This document shows, piece after piece, positions 61,634 through 64,000 of a stretch of 64,000 bases of DNA (its first letter is position 1; each line of letters opens with the position of its first letter). The position numbers and the translations under genes are program-made. The stretch covers positions 1 through 64,000 of the forward strand of contig JADJWG010000004.1 in NCBI GenBank assembly GCA_016716475.1, written 5' to 3'. The notes below the pieces were generated by a model. It made no database searches. It had not been told where the DNA came from and saw nothing but the letters and a program-made list of their open reading frames with translations. Source of the DNA: Phycisphaerales bacterium (lineage in GTDB: Bacteria; Planctomycetota; Phycisphaerae; UBA1845; Fen-1342).

Positions 61634-62641
61634 TTACGGTGCCGGGTGTGCCGGGCGCCAGCCGAATCGCAGCGGGGCGGTCACCACGCCGTACAGCGAG
61701 CCCAGTCCATAGCTCCAGTGCAACTGGAAATACGCCAGCAGGATCAACAGGGCCGAGGCCCCGCCGGCCCGTGCCTGGCGCAGGGCCATGCCGGCTCCGA
61801 CGGCCGTGTACAACAGCAGCACGAGGGCCAGCAGCACGGCTATCGGCCACCACAGCACACTCGCCACGGCGAGCGACAGCACGCTCAGAACGAACGCCAG
61901 CGGAACGAAATGTCGCAACCGCAACCCGCCGCCCGTGAGCCAGAGGGTGTAGGGGTTCCACTGCCCGTTCTCAAAGGCCTGTCGGCACATGCCGCCATAG
62001 GTCGAGCGCATGAAGTAGGTCAATTGAATCTGCGGCGAGAGGACGATTCGCCCGCCCTGGCGCCGGATGCGGCTGCAATACTCGATGTCCTGGTTGCGGA
62101 CGAGCCGTTCGTCGAAACGGCCGAAGCGCTCGAACACGCTGCGCCGAAATGTTCCGAAGGGGACCGTGTCGGCCTCACGCTCGACACCGCCGGTACGGAA
62201 GGTCGCGCCGCCCACGCCAAAGCTGCTCGAGAGGGCCGCGGCGATCGCTCGTCCCACCGGGGTCTCCTCGGTCGGGCGCGTCGTAATGTAGCCGCCGACG
62301 ACATCGGCCCCGGTCCGCTCCAGCACCTCCAGGCAGCTCGCGACGTAATCCGGGGCGTACTCGGAATGGCAGTCCAGCCGCATGATGACCTGGCCGCGGG
62401 CGGAAGCGATGGCCCGGTTCAGACCCACGGGTACGATGCGGGCCGGGTTCGCAAAATAGCGCACGCGCCCGTCCCGGGCTGCATAGGTCCGCACGATCTC
62501 TGCCGTACGATCCGTACTGGCCCCGTCGATGCAGAAGATTTCGACGTCCTCCCGGCCGGCAAGTTGTGCGAGAATCGAATCGAGGCAGCGGGCAACAAAT
62601 CGCTCTTCGTTGCGCATCGGGATCAGGATCGTGAGTTGCAT
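61634..62641 (-). CDS. GT2-family glycosyltransferase with membrane tail
   Basis: A 335-residue GT-A enzyme with ILIPMRNEERFVARCLDSIL, FCIDGASTDRTAEIV, then MRLDCHSEYAPDYVASC, and a substrate loop NQDIEYCSRIRRQG. Two or three C-terminal helices anchor it. This form resembles succinoglycan-type glycosyltransferases (ExoA-like). Confidence 0.9.
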   Translation of the reverse strand: MQLTILIPMRNEERFVARCLDSILAQLAGREDVEIFCIDGASTDRTAEIVRTYAARDGRVRYFANPARIVPVGLNRAIASARGQVIMRLDCHSEYAPDYVASCLEVLERTGADVVGGYITTRPTEETPVGRAIAAALSSSFGVGGATFRTGGVEREADTVPFGTFRRSVFERFGRFDERLVRNQDIEYCSRIRRQGGRIVLSPQIQLTYFMRSTYGGMCRQAFENGQWNPYTLWLTGGGLRLRHFVPLAFVLSVLSLAVASVLWWPIAVLLALVLLLYTAVGAGMALRQARAGGASALLILLAYFQLHWSYGLGSLYGVVTAPLRFGWRPAHPAP

Positions 62642-62775
62642 GCTGCATCCAGGACGGTATCGGGTGCGGATCGCGCCAGTTTGTGCGAGTATCGGTCGGG
62701 CGAGGGAAAGGCGTCAAGTCAACCTGCTCCCGCGCGGCCACGTGCTGTGCAGCCGCCCCGTGAAGTGAGCAGCAC

Positions 62776-63495
62776 CTACGGTGTGCCGGTGCGGATGTGC
62801 CGATAAAGCTGCGCCAGCTCGCCGAAAGCCCGCAGGATGACGCGCGGATTGGCCCCGGTCGAGCGGCCGGCCGTACGGGGATAGTGACGGACGCCGAGTT
62901 GGGCGATGGTGCAGCCCAGCCGCCGCGCCTTGGCGAGCATCTCGGTATCAATCAGTGCACCGGTGCTGCGGATCGAGATCTGCTCCAGGAAGGGGCGCGG
63001 GTAGATCTTGAACGCGCAGTCGATATCACGCAGCCGCAGACCGAAGAGCCAGTTCACCAGGCCCGACCACAAGGCAGCATTGAGTCGTCGCAGGGGGGTA
63101 TCCTGCCGGTCGAGGCGATAGGCCGACACGATGTCGTGTACTTCCAGCAGCGGCAGCAGCCGGGGCAACTCCCCCAAGTCGAATTGTCCGTCACCATCCG
63201 TGTAAAAAACCCAGTTTTTCGTCGCCGCCCGGAAGCCGGCGGCCAGGGCGGCGCCGTACCCGCGGTTGGGCCGGAGGTGCAAGACCCGCACGGACGGGTG
63301 CTCGGCCGCGAGCGCGTCGGCGATGGCGCCCGTGCGGTCGCGGCTGCCGTCGTCGACGATCAGGATTTCAAGATCGGCCGCCACGGATCGGCCGACGGCG
63401 AGTGCGGAGTGCGTGACGCGTTCCAGGTGGGCCTCTTCGTTGTAGCACGGGAAGAGGATCGTGAGGGCCAACGGCTGGAGCGGTGGTCGGATCAT
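62776..63495 (-). CDS. GT2-family glycosyltransferase (polyprenyl-phosphate type)
   Basis: A 239-residue GT-A enzyme of dolichol/undecaprenyl-phosphate mannosyltransferase type: LFPCYNEEAHLERV, LIVDDGSRDRTGAIA, YTDGDGQFDLGEL, then RLRDIDCAFKIYPR. No membrane tail. The start ATG 63495 has no clear ribosome site. Divergent from the next gene. Confidence 0.88.
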   Translation of the reverse strand: MIRPPLQPLALTILFPCYNEEAHLERVTHSALAVGRSVAADLEILIVDDGSRDRTGAIADALAAEHPSVRVLHLRPNRGYGAALAAGFRAATKNWVFYTDGDGQFDLGELPRLLPLLEVHDIVSAYRLDRQDTPLRRLNAALWSGLVNWLFGLRLRDIDCAFKIYPRPFLEQISIRSTGALIDTEMLAKARRLGCTIAQLGVRHYPRTAGRSTGANPRVILRAFGELAQLYRHIRTGTP

Positions 63496-63607
63496 CGGGT
63501 CGGGGCTTTGCCAGGGTCTGCCCAGCGGGCACGGCCGCTGCGCGTGATATGTTACCGGGCGGCGGGGCCCGGGATAAGGTCGGCACAGGCGTGGCGCTGC
63601 CGGGCGC

Positions 63608-63636
63608 TTTCCCCGCCTGGCGAAGTGGTCGATAAT
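63608..63636 (+). promoter_or_regulatory. Sigma-70-like promoter
   Basis: TTTCCC (63608-63613), 17-nt spacer, GATAAT (63631-63636), 48 nt before the GTG at 63685. Confidence 0.35.
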
Positions 63637-63684
63637 GTGCCGCGGGGTGTCGCGGCGCCGCACGAGCTTCGTTGGGGAGCACCG

Positions 63685-64000
63685 GTGCCGAGGAGCAAGG
63701 GTTTGGAAACGCTGCCGGAAGTGCTGCCGATTCGTGTGGGTGTGTGCGGAACGACCGTCGTGCAGCGGAATGGCCGGTGGTATACCCATCACTCGATGGG
63801 CCGGGTTGCAGACGTGCTGGCGGGGCGCTTCAGGACGCTGCGGTTCTACGGCCCACGTGCATCCGCAGAAGGGCTGGACTCGATCGATCACGCCTTTGAG
63901 GCCGCCAATCTCGAGGTCGTGCCCTGGGATGTGCCCCGCGCAACCGTTCGGGCGATGCGGAATCCGCGTGCCCTGCTCCGGGCCTATCGCGCCATGGCTG
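63685..64000 (+). CDS. Glycosyltransferase (GT4-like), N-terminal part, cut by window end
   Basis: The reading frame stays open from GTG 63685, with GGGGAG 6 nt upstream, to the end of the window (105 codons). It begins with a basic stretch, then VLPIRVGVCGTTVVQRNG, a strand-loop typical of a GT-B N-terminal domain, and THHSMGRVADVLAGRF. The rest of the protein lies outside. Identity as a GT4-like glycosyltransferase is inferred from this beginning and the neighbourhood. Confidence 0.65.
   Translation, partial: MPRSKGLETLPEVLPIRVGVCGTTVVQRNGRWYTHHSMGRVADVLAGRFRTLRFYGPRASAEGLDSIDHAFEAANLEVVPWDVPRATVRAMRNPRALLRAYRAMA

Overview
The window is GC-rich chromosomal DNA, almost certainly from a member of the Planctomycetota and probably a Phycisphaerae-like lineage. 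Evidence for this placement: secreted proteins with planctomycete-style dockerin/EF-hand tails (GDANCDG and DLNDDGVV types) and PEP-CTERM-like tails (IPEPATG, IPEPAAL); a HYExAFE-family protein, a family I know from planctomycetes; a fused SecD-SecF protein; a stand-alone LigD-type phosphoesterase; and many GTG/TTG starts beside ATG. No rRNA, tRNA, CRISPR array, phage, integron or insertion sequence was recognised, so this looks like core chromosome with lineage-specific surface and lipid genes.

Layout. Positions 1-4.8 kb hold recA, a periplasmic HtrA-type protease, a lone FlgM-like anti-sigma factor, a HYExAFE nuclease-like protein and a lipoprotein MsrB. From 4.9 to 17.2 kb there is mixed housekeeping: rarD, a PEP-CTERM protein, a DUF418 membrane protein, folP, a DinB-fold protein, a STAS protein, a secreted dockerin protein, an M32 carboxypeptidase, a LigD-type phosphoesterase, a YebC-family regulator and the GTPase Obg. 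From 17.2 to 22.8 kb a minus-strand block carries a two-LysM anchored protein, a 1246-residue SecDF and a small membrane protein. From 22.8 to 30.3 kb lie a lipoprotein, a papain-family secreted protease with a multidomain tail and a large kelch-like/dockerin protein. From 30.5 to 37.5 kb are glgX, an NlpC/P60 hydrolase, a GbsR/MarR-type regulator with a clear promoter, pyrE and a nucleoside-symporter-like MFS protein.

The most striking locus is 38.26-45.4 kb: an eight-gene plus-strand operon in which most neighbours share a 4-base ATGA stop/start overlap. It encodes an acyl-chain desaturase, a COG2907-type FAD oxidoreductase, DUF1365, a cyclopropane-synthase-like methyltransferase, DUF2878, DUF1295 (steroid-reductase-like membrane enzyme), a second distinct methyltransferase and a small membrane protein. 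Together they could desaturate, methylate and then reduce or oxidise membrane acyl chains; the product is not predictable from sequence alone.

From 45.4 to 55.2 kb come a lipoprotein, an aldo/keto reductase, a secreted SNase-fold protein, a YmdB-type phosphodiesterase, an ABC-2 transporter pair, a BamE-like lipoprotein, a BtpA protein, thymidine kinase, mnmA and a second DinB-fold protein, followed by a PEP-CTERM protein. From 56.6 kb to the end is a polysaccharide locus: GT9 glycosyltransferase, an unknown lipoprotein overlapping a Wzx-type flippase gene, an O-antigen ligase/polymerase, two family-2 glycosyltransferases and the first 105 codons of another glycosyltransferase cut by the window edge.

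Several noncoding signals stand out: sigma-70-like promoters, -10-like hexamers 6-8 nt before start codons without Shine-Dalgarno sequences (possible leaderless mRNAs), a candidate pseudoknot after the kelch gene and an 18-bp stem-loop between secDF and the LysM gene. All functional calls rest on motif recognition by eye; no database search was possible.
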